Shown: positions 42,534 through 50,917, counted from the first letter of the stretch. The stretch: DNA of 64,000 bases from Alicyclobacillus shizuokensis NBRC 103103 (GCF_001552255.1 NZ_BCQV01000014.1:1-64000), one strand, 5' to 3'. Program-made: numbers and translations. The notes: generated by a model from the sequence alone, not told the origin.

Positions 42534-43214
42534 CTAGCCTCTCTTCAGAATAAACGGCACCAACTCTTCCGCGTCGCGATTCACTTCGATTACGTCCAGT
42601 CCCCGGTGCAACGCCATCTGTGGCAGCCGCCGCACAGGCTCCATTTCCAACTGGGTGCCAATCACCAGCACGAAGTCCGCCCTCCCCATCCAGTCGACCG
42701 CTCTACTGAAGTGGCGAATCGGCTCCCCCTCCAGGCTGAACCCTGGCCGCAGCACGGCACCGCAGGTCGGGCAATGGGGGACTCGGGCCCGCCATACCAA
42801 CTGGCTCTGATACACCTGAGTGCAGCCTGGGCAACGTAACTCCCGCAAATTCCCGTGCAGTTCAAGCACATGGGCAGTACCGGCGTCCCGATGCAACCCA
42901 TCGATGTTTTGCGTCACGACATGAAACCTCGCTGCCGCCAAGGCGCGATGCGCGGAATTCGGTTGAGCCGTGCGCCAATGCTGCAGGATCCGCCGATAGG
43001 CATCGTAAAACCGCCCCGGGTCGCAGTTGAACAAGTGTGGGCGGAAAAATTCGGCCAACGTCACTCCCGCAACGCAATCGGCCAGCAGAGGTACGCCACT
43101 GGCCACACTGATGCCAGCGCCGGTGATGGCCAGCGGAAAGGCGGCTTGCCTTACGGCCGCTTGAATGCGAGCGAGTCGGGATGGCGAATCCGCAAGCGTC
43201 ACCTCGTATTGCAT
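42534..43214 (-). CDS. Sirtuin-like NAD-dependent protein deacylase, divergent
   Basis: This 226-residue Sir2-family protein has the NAD fold start AITGAGISVASGVP, TQNIDGLHRDAG, the catalytic His120 in LELHGNL, the zinc pairs CPGC (128, 131) and CPTC (148, 151), and VIGTQLEMEPV near the end. The usual PDFR after the GAG motif is replaced by PLLADC, and the typical RPxVVxFGE is RPGFSLEGE. Both changes touch the NAD or acyl pocket, so the activity may be altered. The ATG follows AGGGGG. Confidence 0.85.
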   Translation of the reverse strand: MQYEVTLADSPSRLARIQAAVRQAAFPLAITGAGISVASGVPLLADCVAGVTLAEFFRPHLFNCDPGRFYDAYRRILQHWRTAQPNSAHRALAAARFHVVTQNIDGLHRDAGTAHVLELHGNLRELRCPGCTQVYQSQLVWRARVPHCPTCGAVLRPGFSLEGEPIRHFSRAVDWMGRADFVLVIGTQLEMEPVRRLPQMALHRGLDVIEVNRDAEELVPFILKRG

Positions 43215-43337
43215 TCAGGAACCCCCTGTAAGAAGGGTGCCCGCATGAGAGCGGGTTATGAACGGAAGCAATCATCCTCTCATCAACATTTTTTCCTCTT
43301 GTGTCTACAAAAAGATAACAATATTCGACGTTAACTA

Positions 43338-43366
43338 TTTACAATTCAAAAGTTCAGCGATAGTGT
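43338..43366 (+). promoter_or_regulatory. Candidate promoter of the XRE regulator
   Basis: TTTACA (43338-43343) and TAGTGT (43361-43366) are 17 bases apart in an unusually A+T-rich stretch, 41 bases upstream of the TTG start. Confidence 0.4.
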
Positions 43367-43407
43367 AATAGGCGTAAGTAAAATATTGCATCAGGAGGAA
43401 AACCAGA

Positions 43408-43809
43408 TTGAACGAGTCGTTCGGTAGTCGAGTTCGTCGGTTGCGCCAGGCGCGTCGGTGGTCACAGCAAGAGCTCTCCCTGCGATCCGGTATCTCTACG
43501 CCGCATATTTCATCCATCGAACGGGGGAAGCGGTTTCCGTCGTTGGATTACGCCATACGACTGGCAAACGCGCTCGGTGTGTCTTTGCCCGCTTTGTGTG
43601 ATCAACGAAAGGAATTGCGGCCGCCCAAGATGAAGAACTCACCGGATGAACTGCCATCCTACCTGCAAAACTTCGTGCTCAATGAAGAGTCCACCCCCTA
43701 CTTGGAGATGGCTCATCGCCTGAGCACACTGCCCAAACAGGATACGGAGTTCTTGTCGCTCGTTGTGGACTTATTGGTGGAACGTCGGCGGACCGACCCA
43801 GATCGGTGA
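43408..43809 (+). CDS. XRE-family transcriptional regulator
   Basis: This 133-residue protein has an N-terminal helix-turn-helix (about 6-62): VRRLRQARRWSQQELSLRSG, then STPHISSIERGKRFPSLDY. A short C-terminal helical part (75-125) is probably for dimerisation. It is similar in plan to SinR-type repressors. The TTG at 43408 follows AGGAGG by 9 bases. No partner or target can be seen; the upstream A+T-rich region may hold its own operator. The group IIC intron lies just downstream on the other strand. Confidence 0.85.
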   Translation: MNESFGSRVRRLRQARRWSQQELSLRSGISTPHISSIERGKRFPSLDYAIRLANALGVSLPALCDQRKELRPPKMKNSPDELPSYLQNFVLNEESTPYLEMAHRLSTLPKQDTEFLSLVVDLLVERRRTDPDR

Positions 43810-43853
43810 CCCGACCGCGAACTATGACCCGCATACTCGTGACATGCCTGACG

Positions 43854-44313
43854 ATCGAGTAGGAGGGGGCGCCTAGCCCCCATCCTCTCACACCACCGTA
43901 CGTGCGGGTCCGCATACGGCGGTTCATGAAACTCCACGAAGTGTAAGGTATCTCACCTGAAGACTGCGCAGCCCCGGTTGCTCAATGTACGCTTTATCCA
44001 TGGCTTGGTTCAGCATCCTCGCCATGAACCACGGCCCTTTGTGTGAGGTGATAAGAACGGCCCCTTTCCGCTCATGCACCCGCCGCATCTATTGCCACAG
44101 CCCTTGGCGACTTCGGACTTCGTTGTGTTTGGGCAACTCGTCCGACTGTGACAGCCTCGAATGCGATTCGTGTGCCTCGGGTCGAGAGTTTGCCTTCAGC
44201 TTTCTTCAGATTCCACCTCACGATGGACACCCTTGCTCTTGGCTAGTGGTAGATATGTCTCCAATCCCCGTTCGGGACTTTCACCCTATAGGGACCGCCC
44301 ATGCCGGGCGCAC
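43854..44313 (-). mobile_element. ORF-less group IIC intron
   Basis: On the minus strand the 460-bp element starts GTGCGCCCGGCATGGGCG and carries domain I-type segments known from bacterial introns, such as GTGAAAGTCCCGAACGGGG, CTAGCCAAGAGCAAGGGTG and GTGAGGTGGAATCTGAAG. It ends with a domain V hairpin (about 43892-43923, ACCGCCGTATGCGG with CGCACGTACGGTGG) and a domain VI stem finishing in CGAT. There is no reverse transcriptase gene. It sits 7 bases after the hairpin of the terminator at 44319-44343, as IIC introns do. The size is about that of a complete IIC ribozyme. Splicing competence is not known; ends come from comparison with 13159-13298. Confidence 0.75.
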
Positions 44314-44343
44314 AAAGCGTGCAGGCGCCAACGGCGCCTGCAC
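44314..44343 (-). terminator. Perfect terminator hairpin, intron target
   Basis: GTGCAGGCGCC and GGCGCCTGCAC are exact inverted repeats around a 3-base loop, followed on the minus strand by GCTTT and then directly by the intron. The intron has cut this terminator from whatever followed it. Confidence 0.8.
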
Positions 44344-44505
44344 CTACCACAGGATCTTGATTCCATATTTTCCGCTGGGAGTGCGAAACACGGCTACATA
44401 CTTCGGCGCCTTTTGCAGGACGCCTTCGGCATCGCGAATGCGTGCCGCGAGACAATCCGCCTGGAACCGGGTATCAAATATTTTCATGTAGTACACCCAG
44501 GCCAA
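44344..44505 (-). CDS. Small protein with VFRTxxGxYGI motif (2)
   Basis: This 53-residue protein starts with TTG at 44505, 5 bases after GGAGGGAG. It reads AWVYYMKIFDTRFQADC, a helix, and VAVFRTPSGKYGIKIL. The plan matches the 57-residue protein at 39622-39795: aromatic pair near residue 4, a helix, and the VFRT..GxYGI ending. The TAG stop touches the terminator hairpin. The function is unknown. It lies 18 bases downstream of resE but on the same strand, so it may be the last gene of the resDE transcript. Confidence 0.65.
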   Translation of the reverse strand: MAWVYYMKIFDTRFQADCLAARIRDAEGVLQKAPKYVAVFRTPSGKYGIKILW

Positions 44506-44522
44506 TGAACTCCCTCCATGTC

Positions 44523-46274
44523 TTACGCCCGCGATGTGCTGTGCGCCAGCGGGATCGACACCGTAAACGTGGTGCCCTGCCCTAGCTTGCTGTTGACAAT
44601 GATATCGCCATCGTGTGCATCGACGATGTGGCGGGTGATGGCCAAACCCAGGCCCGTACCCGATCGATCACGCGTGCGCGCCTTATCTGCCTTGTAAAAC
44701 CGTTCCCATATGTATGGAATGTCTTCCTCGGGGATACCGCTGCCCGTGTCCCGAATGTCAATTTGCGCATGGCCCCCGCTCTCCCGCACCACCAGGCCGA
44801 CTTGTCCCCCCGCTTGAGTATGGCGCAGTGCATTGTCCACCAGGTTGGTGAACACCTGCTCCAATCGGTCTTCGTCTCCACGCACGCAGACCTCGCTGTC
44901 CGGAAGCTGCGCATCAAGGCGAATGTCCCGCTCGGCGGCCAACGTCTGAAACTTCCGGACCACGCGAAAGACGACCTCGCTGATATTCACCGTCGCAAAC
45001 GTCATCTGAAATTGGCCCGACTCCAACTGCGCCAGGTCCAACAAGTCGTTGACCAAGCGCTTCATGCGCAGGGCTTCATCATGGATGATGCCGGTCAGCT
45101 CCCGGCGCTGCTCCGGGTCGTCCCCGAATTCATCCAACAAAGCTTCCGCGTACCCCTGCATCATGCTCAGCGGAGTTCGCAGCTCATGGGACACGTTTGC
45201 GATAAAATCCTTTCTCAGACGATCGAGTCTCCGTTCCTCACTGACATCCCGCAGGACGGCGACCACCCCACGCAGGGTTTTCCCATCCGACTGGTACAGC
45301 GGAGTCATGGTGGCCAGAATGTCCCGGGCCTGCCAAGACCATTCGCGGGTTATCGGCTGACGCGCCTCCACGACTGCCTGCATTTGTCCATACAGGTCCG
45401 ACGGTAGCCGTGTGGAATCCGGCACCCCGGTAGCGGCCAGGGAGGTGGACTGCAGCCGGCGCCGCGCCGGTGGATTGGCTAAGGTGATGTTGCCATCCAA
45501 ATCGGCCGCCACCACCCCATCATGCAGCGACGCAAGGATGTTGCTCAACTGCTCCTTTTCAAACGATAGGGCGGCAATTGTCTGTTCCAATTCGTCCGCC
45601 ATAACATTGAACGTTCGCCCCAGTCTGCCCACCTCATCGTTCGTTGCCACGTCGATTTTCCCGTGAAACTGGCCTCGCACCATCTGTTCGGCCGCCTCGT
45701 TCATCTGCACCAACGGCCGCGACAAATTCTTCGATACGACGAATGCCAATCCCGTGGTCAGCAAGATACCCAGCACCATGGCGAAGATGATCAGATTGCG
45801 CATCAAGGCAATCGGTTCGTCAAGCGCGTTGATATTCTGCCAGACGGCGAGCATCCCCGGGTTCGAGGCGGAGTTTAAGCGTAGGTAGACGGACACGACG
45901 TCGGTGCCGTCGGACTCACCGGTAATGACCACGGGTTGCCCGCCCAGAAACGCCTTCCGTTGGTCTGAAGTGAAATGGTCATAGGCAGATGCGAGGTCGG
46001 GGTTGGAAGTTAAGTCAAAGCTGAGCGATGCATGAATGTCGGCCTGCTGGACGTAGACCATCTGCCGAGCTATCTGCAGCGCAGCGGTCGGATTTTTCGT
46101 GTTGTTGATGGAGACTTGGACACTTTGCGCGAGACGGGACAGCTGACGTGCCTGTTGTCGATAGACGTAATTATCGAAGAACTGCTGCAGCAGAATCGAC
46201 AACAGCGCCAACACCACGATGACCATGCCCACGATGGTCAACCACAATTTGACGACGATGCTGTTGCGAATCAA
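44523..46274 (-). CDS. resE: Sensor histidine kinase ResE-like
   Basis: The 583-residue kinase has two membrane helices (about 10-31 and 160-181) around an extracellular sensor region, a HAMP domain (182-235), a PAS domain (245-345), the phospho-acceptor His363 in VSHELRTPLS, and an ATPase domain with FTNLVDNALRH, DTGSGIPEED and GTGLGLAI. ResE senses oxygen limitation and nitric oxide in Bacillus. Assignment rests on domain order and on its place next to rluB-spmBA, as in Bacillus subtilis. It overlaps the end of resD by 4 bases. Confidence 0.85.
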   Translation of the reverse strand: MIRNSIVVKLWLTIVGMVIVVLALLSILLQQFFDNYVYRQQARQLSRLAQSVQVSINNTKNPTAALQIARQMVYVQQADIHASLSFDLTSNPDLASAYDHFTSDQRKAFLGGQPVVITGESDGTDVVSVYLRLNSASNPGMLAVWQNINALDEPIALMRNLIIFAMVLGILLTTGLAFVVSKNLSRPLVQMNEAAEQMVRGQFHGKIDVATNDEVGRLGRTFNVMADELEQTIAALSFEKEQLSNILASLHDGVVAADLDGNITLANPPARRRLQSTSLAATGVPDSTRLPSDLYGQMQAVVEARQPITREWSWQARDILATMTPLYQSDGKTLRGVVAVLRDVSEERRLDRLRKDFIANVSHELRTPLSMMQGYAEALLDEFGDDPEQRRELTGIIHDEALRMKRLVNDLLDLAQLESGQFQMTFATVNISEVVFRVVRKFQTLAAERDIRLDAQLPDSEVCVRGDEDRLEQVFTNLVDNALRHTQAGGQVGLVVRESGGHAQIDIRDTGSGIPEEDIPYIWERFYKADKARTRDRSGTGLGLAITRHIVDAHDGDIIVNSKLGQGTTFTVSIPLAHSTSRA

Positions 46275-46984
46275 CGGGCACCAACCTCAAATTTGTACCC
46301 AACACCCCAGACCGTGACGATGTAGGCGCTGACCTTCGGTGAGGCATGTCCCAATTTTTCCCGCAATCGCTTAACATGCGTGTCCACCGTGCGTTGATCG
46401 CCATAGAACTGGTAGTTCCAGACATCGCGCAGCAATTCCTCACGGCTGAAAACTTTTTCCGGTCGTTGCGCCATGTACACAAGCAGGTCGAACTCCTTCG
46501 GTGTCAAGGCGACTTCCTTTCCCGCCACCTCCACCCGACGGGCTTCGATGTGAATGTTGAGGTCGGGAAACGTCAAAACCTGCTGCAGTTCTGTGCGAGT
46601 GGTGTCGTTTTCTCCCACCCGCTTCAGCAGCGCCTTGACCCGCATCACCAGCTCCCGGGGACTGAACGGCTTGACGACATAATCGTCCGCTCCCAATTCG
46701 AAACCGTGAATGCGACTAACCTCATCGCCGGCCGCCGTCAGCATGATAATGGGAGTCTGCAAGTGTTGGCGAATCTGGATGCACACATCGCGGCCATCCA
46801 TCTCGGGCAGCATGAGATCGAGGATGATGAGCGCATAGGTCTGACTCAAGGCCGCTGCCAGCGCCGTCTTCCCGTCGGCAGCCTCATCCACCGCGAAACC
46901 GCTGCGCTCCAGATACATTCGGACAAGGCGGCGGATCCGCTCTTCATCGTCCACCACCAGTATCCGTACAGGCTCCTGATCCAT
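46271..46984 (-). CDS. resD: Response regulator ResD-like
   Basis: This 237-residue OmpR-type regulator has a receiver with Asp12/Asp13, the phosphorylation site Asp56 in IILDLMLPEMDG, and KPFSPREL. The winged-helix domain contains LTPKEFDLLVYMAQRPEKVF and YGDQRTVDTHVKRLREKLG. ResD controls anaerobic respiration and cytochrome genes. The ATG at 46984 lies behind GAGGAGGGG. The resABC cytochrome-assembly genes that precede resD in Bacillus subtilis are absent; a YhcN-like lipoprotein gene stands there instead. Confidence 0.88.
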   Translation of the reverse strand: MDQEPVRILVVDDEERIRRLVRMYLERSGFAVDEAADGKTALAAALSQTYALIILDLMLPEMDGRDVCIQIRQHLQTPIIMLTAAGDEVSRIHGFELGADDYVVKPFSPRELVMRVKALLKRVGENDTTRTELQQVLTFPDLNIHIEARRVEVAGKEVALTPKEFDLLVYMAQRPEKVFSREELLRDVWNYQFYGDQRTVDTHVKRLREKLGHASPKVSAYIVTVWGVGYKFEVGAR

Positions 46985-47060
46985 CCCCGGACCCCTCCTC
47001 GTCATTACTGCCTTCCATTATGACGATCCGCTTGTCGCCGGGCAACATCCGCACAGACGG

Positions 47061-47093
47061 AAAAAGCGACAAGGCTGCGGAAGCCTCGTCGCT
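47061..47093 (-). terminator. Strong terminator after the YhcN-like gene
   Basis: GCGACGAGGC and GCCTTGTCGC pair around a 7-base loop on the minus strand and end in TTTTT. It separates the lipoprotein gene from resDE. Confidence 0.85.
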
Positions 47094-47177
47094 GTAGCCT
47101 CTTACGGTCTCATGCCGACGGATTCTCACACGGCGTGCAGCGTTCGAGATGCGGACAGGTCGCGCGACAGATTCCCG

Positions 47178-47681
47178 CTAGCGGGCGTTTGGCCACACGC
47201 GCTGCACCATGGCCGAGAACTGATTCCAGATGGCGCTGACCGGCTGCCCCTGCTGCAGATCACGGGCGAACTTCTGAAACTGTTGATAGACATCCGGATT
47301 GGCCGACACGTAGACCGTGCGAATCTCTGGGTGACGGTCTTTGACCGCTGCAATAATCCGGTCCTTCGTGCGTTCGGCCAATCCCGTGCGCACGCCCGGG
47401 CGGATTTTCACCGCCACGTAAGCTGTGTGGCCAGCCACCATGACGTTGGCGTTCTGCACGTGCGCCACCTTGACCACATGATTCGCGATGTCCTGCTCCA
47501 CAGCCAGGTTGGCGTGAGTTCCCGGGGTGGCCGGACGGCGCATTGGGGCCATTGTGTCGTTACGCGGGCTGACCGCTGGGTTACCCGCTGTATTGGCGTT
47601 ATTCGCGGGTGGATTGCCGCAGGCCGTGACGGAAAACAGACACAGAGCCGCGGCGAGCATAGCGTACATGGCTTTCTTCAT
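47178..47681 (-). CDS. YhcN/YlaJ-family sporulation lipoprotein
   Basis: The 167-residue protein has a lipoprotein signal (MKKAMYAMLAAALCLFSVTAC, lipobox VTAC with Cys21). A low-complexity Asn/Pro linker follows, then the YhcN/YlaJ domain with IANHVVKVAHVQNANVMVAG and AYVAVKI. Family members sit in the inner spore membrane and affect germination. AAGGAG is 12-13 bases upstream of the ATG. It lies between rluB and resD and ends in its own terminator. Confidence 0.88.
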   Translation of the reverse strand: MKKAMYAMLAAALCLFSVTACGNPPANNANTAGNPAVSPRNDTMAPMRRPATPGTHANLAVEQDIANHVVKVAHVQNANVMVAGHTAYVAVKIRPGVRTGLAERTKDRIIAAVKDRHPEIRTVYVSANPDVYQQFQKFARDLQQGQPVSAIWNQFSAMVQRVWPNAR

Positions 47682-47749
47682 GGCGGATCACACTCCTTGC
47701 ACCTACTTTCTGCAATGAGTGCAAGGACTATACAATCGCCTGGACAAAC

Positions 47750-48553
47750 TCACCGCCGTGCGGAGCGTCTCTGGGGTTGACCGGACCAGTGCGTGCGTCG
47801 GGGCTGCTGTGGCGGATTTTTGTCCAACCGCGGCGGTTGCAGATCGACGCTTGCATACAGCAGGGCCAGCTCGTCCGCGGTCAGCGGCCGAGCGCGGCCC
47901 GGCCCCAAACCGGTGAGCCGCAACGGTCCGTAACGTACCCGTTTCAGCCGTTTCACTGGAAATCCGATGGCATCCAGCATCCGCCGGATCTGCCGATTCC
48001 GCCCCTCATGGAGTGTCAACTCCAACACCGACTCGCGCGGGTGGTGGCGCAACACTTCCACTTTGGCGGGGGCTGTACGGCCATCCTCCAAATCGATGCC
48101 TTGTGACAATGCGCGAAGGTCAGATGCCTCCGGCATGCCCGTCACCGTCACCCGATACACTTTGTCCAACTCGTATCGCGGATGCATCAGGCGATGGGCG
48201 AGTTCACCGTCATTCGTGAAAACCAGCAAACCGCTGGTGTCGTAATCCAAACGCCCCACTGGATAAACCCGCACCGGCAGATCGGGCAGGAATTCCATCA
48301 CCGTACGCCGACCTTCTGGATCCGACAGTGTGGTCACACAGGAAGTCGGCTTATGCAACATCCAGCAAACTTTCGGCTGCGGCTCGACCACCTGCCCGTC
48401 CACCGCCACCGTTTGCCGCTCCGGATCTGCGCGTTCTCCCAACACCGCGGGCCGCCCGTCAACGGATACCCGTCCTTCCTGTATGAGTCGTTCACACTTG
48501 CGGCGTGATCCAAAACCAGCCTCTGCCAGGATTTTTTGAATTCGTTCCGCCAT
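47750..48553 (-). CDS. rluB: 23S rRNA pseudouridine synthase RluB
   Basis: RluB makes pseudouridine at position 2605 (Escherichia coli numbering) of 23S rRNA. The 267-residue protein has an N-terminal S4 domain (RIQKILAEAGFGSRRKCERL) and the catalytic motif YPVGRLDYDTSGLLVFTNDG with the aspartate nucleophile. LHEGRNRQIRRML follows. The last 30 residues are a basic, disordered tail. AAGGGAACAGAG precedes the ATG. It follows spmB by about 80 bases, the order seen in Bacillus subtilis (spmA-spmB-rluB-res). Confidence 0.95.
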   Translation of the reverse strand: MAERIQKILAEAGFGSRRKCERLIQEGRVSVDGRPAVLGERADPERQTVAVDGQVVEPQPKVCWMLHKPTSCVTTLSDPEGRRTVMEFLPDLPVRVYPVGRLDYDTSGLLVFTNDGELAHRLMHPRYELDKVYRVTVTGMPEASDLRALSQGIDLEDGRTAPAKVEVLRHHPRESVLELTLHEGRNRQIRRMLDAIGFPVKRLKRVRYGPLRLTGLGPGRARPLTADELALLYASVDLQPPRLDKNPPQQPRRTHWSGQPQRRSARR

Positions 48554-48636
48554 CTCTGTTCCCTTCGTGGATGAGGTTTTTATCCATACATTGACCGCTA
48601 TTATGGCATGAAATTCCGGGCAGGGAAAGCCCCGAC

Positions 48637-49185
48637 CTACGGCATCGGGCCCAGTAGCAAGGTGACGGCCAAGACACTGGCAAACACACTCGCCACATCG
48701 GCCAGCAATCCGACCTTGAGCGCATAACGGAAATTGCGAATGCCGACACTGCCAAAGTACACGGTGATAATGTACAGGGTGGTGTCGGAACTGGCCTGCA
48801 GGGTGGACGCCAACTGTCCCAACCAGGAATCGGGCCCAGCCTTCGGGTCTTGAAAGATGTGGGTCATGAACGCCAACGATGCCGAACTGCTGATGGGGCG
48901 CAACAGCCCGATGGGCAACACTTCGGGCGGAATGTGCAAAACACTCGTCACCGGTGTCAGACTCTGCACAAGCAAATCCATCGCTCCCGAGGCGCGGAAC
49001 ACCTCAACCGCCACCATCATAGCTACCAGGTGCGGCAAGAGCCGAATCGCGATCCCAAAGCCGCCCTTGGCCCCGTCGACAAAAGAATGGTAGAGAGGAA
49101 CCCGCTTGATGTAGCCGGCGACCAGAATGCCGGCCACCAACAACGGCAAGAGCCAATTGGATACCGTGGCGATGGCAGTTTGCAT
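48637..49185 (-). CDS. spmB: Spore maturation protein SpmB
   Basis: SpmB is a nucleoside-transporter-like (gate domain) membrane protein that helps dehydrate the spore core. The 182-residue protein has about five helices; conserved parts are VAMMVAVEVFRASGAMDLL, PIGLLRPISSSASLAFM and SSDTTLYIITVYFGSVGIRN. The ATG at 49185 shares its A with the spmA stop (TGATG), so the two are translationally coupled. Confidence 0.95.
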   Translation of the reverse strand: MQTAIATVSNWLLPLLVAGILVAGYIKRVPLYHSFVDGAKGGFGIAIRLLPHLVAMMVAVEVFRASGAMDLLVQSLTPVTSVLHIPPEVLPIGLLRPISSSASLAFMTHIFQDPKAGPDSWLGQLASTLQASSDTTLYIITVYFGSVGIRNFRYALKVGLLADVASVFASVLAVTLLLGPMP

Positions 49186-49778
49186 CAACTGCGCCTCCGC
49201 CGTCTATCCCAGGCCCGAAATCCCCGATCCAACGCAATCGCCGTGACGGTGCCGAGGGCTGTGGCGATGATTGTGGTCCCAACCACGGACGTGGGATGGG
49301 TCGATCCGTACTGCATGCGGACGGCAATCACCGTAGTGGGGATCAGCGTAATACTGGCGGTATTGACGGCCAATAATGTGCACATTGCGTCGCTGGCCGT
49401 TTCTTTGTCGGCGTTGAGGGTTTGCAGCTCGCGCATGGCGCGCAGCCCGAGTGGGGTTGCCGCATTGCCGATGCCGAGGATGTTGGCGCTCATATTGGCT
49501 AGAATAGCGCCCATAGCCGGGTGATCCTCAGGGACGGACGGATACAGCCAGCGTGTAACCGGCCGCAAGACGCGGGCCAATGTGTCAATCAAACCGGCCT
49601 TTTCGGCGATGCTCATGAGACCGTTCCAGAGTGCTATCACTCCAATAAGTGCCAAACTCAGTTCTACGCCGTGCTCGGCCCCACCCAGGATGGAGGCAGT
49701 CACTCGTTGCATGTGACCTGTGAACATGGCCGTCGTGACACCTGCCAGAAACAGACCGAGCCAGATGAGGTCAATCAT
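49185..49778 (-). CDS. spmA: Spore maturation protein SpmA
   Basis: SpmA works with SpmB in spore core dehydration and heat resistance. The 197-residue membrane protein has the gate-domain features LALIGVIALWNGLMSIAEKA, GAILANMSANILGIGNAATP and NTASITLIPTTVIAVR. The ATG at 49778 follows GGGGGTG. In Bacillus subtilis the dacB gene precedes spmA; here the ytfJ/ytfI pair stands upstream instead. It is expected to be a mother-cell (SigE) gene. Confidence 0.95.
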   Translation of the reverse strand: MIDLIWLGLFLAGVTTAMFTGHMQRVTASILGGAEHGVELSLALIGVIALWNGLMSIAEKAGLIDTLARVLRPVTRWLYPSVPEDHPAMGAILANMSANILGIGNAATPLGLRAMRELQTLNADKETASDAMCTLLAVNTASITLIPTTVIAVRMQYGSTHPTSVVGTTIIATALGTVTAIALDRGFRAWDRRRRRS

Positions 49779-49833
49779 AGCTGGCACACCCCCAGACCTT
49801 CACTGGTTTATGGGTATGCCAGCCGCTCTCGGT

Positions 49834-50268
49834 TTAGGACAACCCAGACGACTCGACTCGGCTGTCCTGCTGCACCTCACTTTTCGTCTTACCGCCCTGG
49901 AACAGGTGCTGGATCTTTTCCATCACTTGGGGTGCCATGTCAATCAACCGGTCGTACAGTTGATTCTCGTGATCGGCCGACAACAGCCGCACGTGCTCAC
50001 CGTGGACAATGAGAAACCCGATAGGGGTGATGGACACGCCGCCTCCCGAGCCCCCACCAAACGGGTGCTCCTGGGTTGTAGAGGCGTCTCGTCCGCTGCT
50101 GCCAAATTCGCTGCCACCGGCGGCGAAACCAAACCCCACCCGCGACACCGGCAAAATCACGGTACCGTCCGGGGCTTCAATCGGATCGCCGATAATCGTG
50201 TTGACGTCAACCATTTCGCGAATGCTGCTCATGGCCGTCTGCATGAGCCCTTGAATTGGGTGTTCCAT
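49834..50268 (-). CDS. ytfJ: GerW-family sporulation protein YtfJ
   Basis: This 144-residue protein of the YtfJ (GerW) family is made in the forespore and needed for normal L-alanine germination in Bacillus. Typical segments are VDVNTIIGDPIEAPDGTVIL, SRVGFGFAAGGSEF, the glycine-rich FGGGSGGGVSITPIGFLIV and the final helix. AAGGAGGGG lies 5 bases before the ATG. Its start overlaps the DUF2953 gene (ytfI) by 62 bases in another frame. Confidence 0.93.
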   Translation of the reverse strand: MEHPIQGLMQTAMSSIREMVDVNTIIGDPIEAPDGTVILPVSRVGFGFAAGGSEFGSSGRDASTTQEHPFGGGSGGGVSITPIGFLIVHGEHVRLLSADHENQLYDRLIDMAPQVMEKIQHLFQGGKTKSEVQQDSRVESSGLS

Positions 50269-50917
50269 GGTGTCCCCTCCTTCGCCAGACGCGGAATAGC
50301 CCCATCATCGCGAGGATAGCGTAACCGAGGCGGAGCTTCATTATGCAGGAACCCTTCAACGTGAAGCCAGGGCTGTGAAACTCCGGCTGCACGACAATCG
50401 CGGGCTCAACGCGAAAGGAAAAGGTACGAACCAGCATCACCATGACCAATCCCAGCCCCGACCAAATCAGACCATGCAACAGACCTGTTACCGCCGCGTC
50501 CTTAACTCCGTAACGGATGGTGAGGACAAACTCGGTAATCCAAATCTTGGATAGCACCTCTTTCAGGATGCCCTTGATCTCCCGCAAGCGGGCGACCCAT
50601 TGCGGCCAATGACGTATCAGATCCAAGACCTCATGGGTGGTAAGATCCATTGTGTGGCCAGGTTCCCGGCCCGACCAGCCGAAGGTCTCATGTTGAGCCG
50701 CCACGGATGGGCCGCCAGGCCCGAGAAGAACCTCTATGTCATGGATTTTTTTATGGATGCGGACGAGACCCAGTACACTACGCAGCCGCACATCCATGCT
50801 GAACCGGGAATTGTGTGAAGGTTCCAGGGATATATAGAGGGTAACGGGGAGCACCAGGATGAGCGCGAGGACCAAGACCAAGACTGCTACCAAGCATAGG
50901 ATCCACAAACCCTCCAC
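50207..50917 (-). CDS. DUF2953 membrane protein (YtfI-like)
   Basis: This 236-residue protein has one N-terminal helix (about 5-27, rich in Val/Leu) and a following domain with RSVLGLVRIHKKIHDIEV and FVLTIRYGVKDAAVTGLLHG, the DUF2953 pattern. It is the regular partner of ytfJ in spore formers; the function is unknown. The C-terminus (GHHGTPNSRAHADGHEQHS) is encoded inside the start of ytfJ, so the two overlap by 62 bases. Confidence 0.83.
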   Translation of the reverse strand: MEGLWILCLVAVLVLVLALILVLPVTLYISLEPSHNSRFSMDVRLRSVLGLVRIHKKIHDIEVLLGPGGPSVAAQHETFGWSGREPGHTMDLTTHEVLDLIRHWPQWVARLREIKGILKEVLSKIWITEFVLTIRYGVKDAAVTGLLHGLIWSGLGLVMVMLVRTFSFRVEPAIVVQPEFHSPGFTLKGSCIMKLRLGYAILAMMGLFRVWRRRGHHGTPNSRAHADGHEQHSRNG

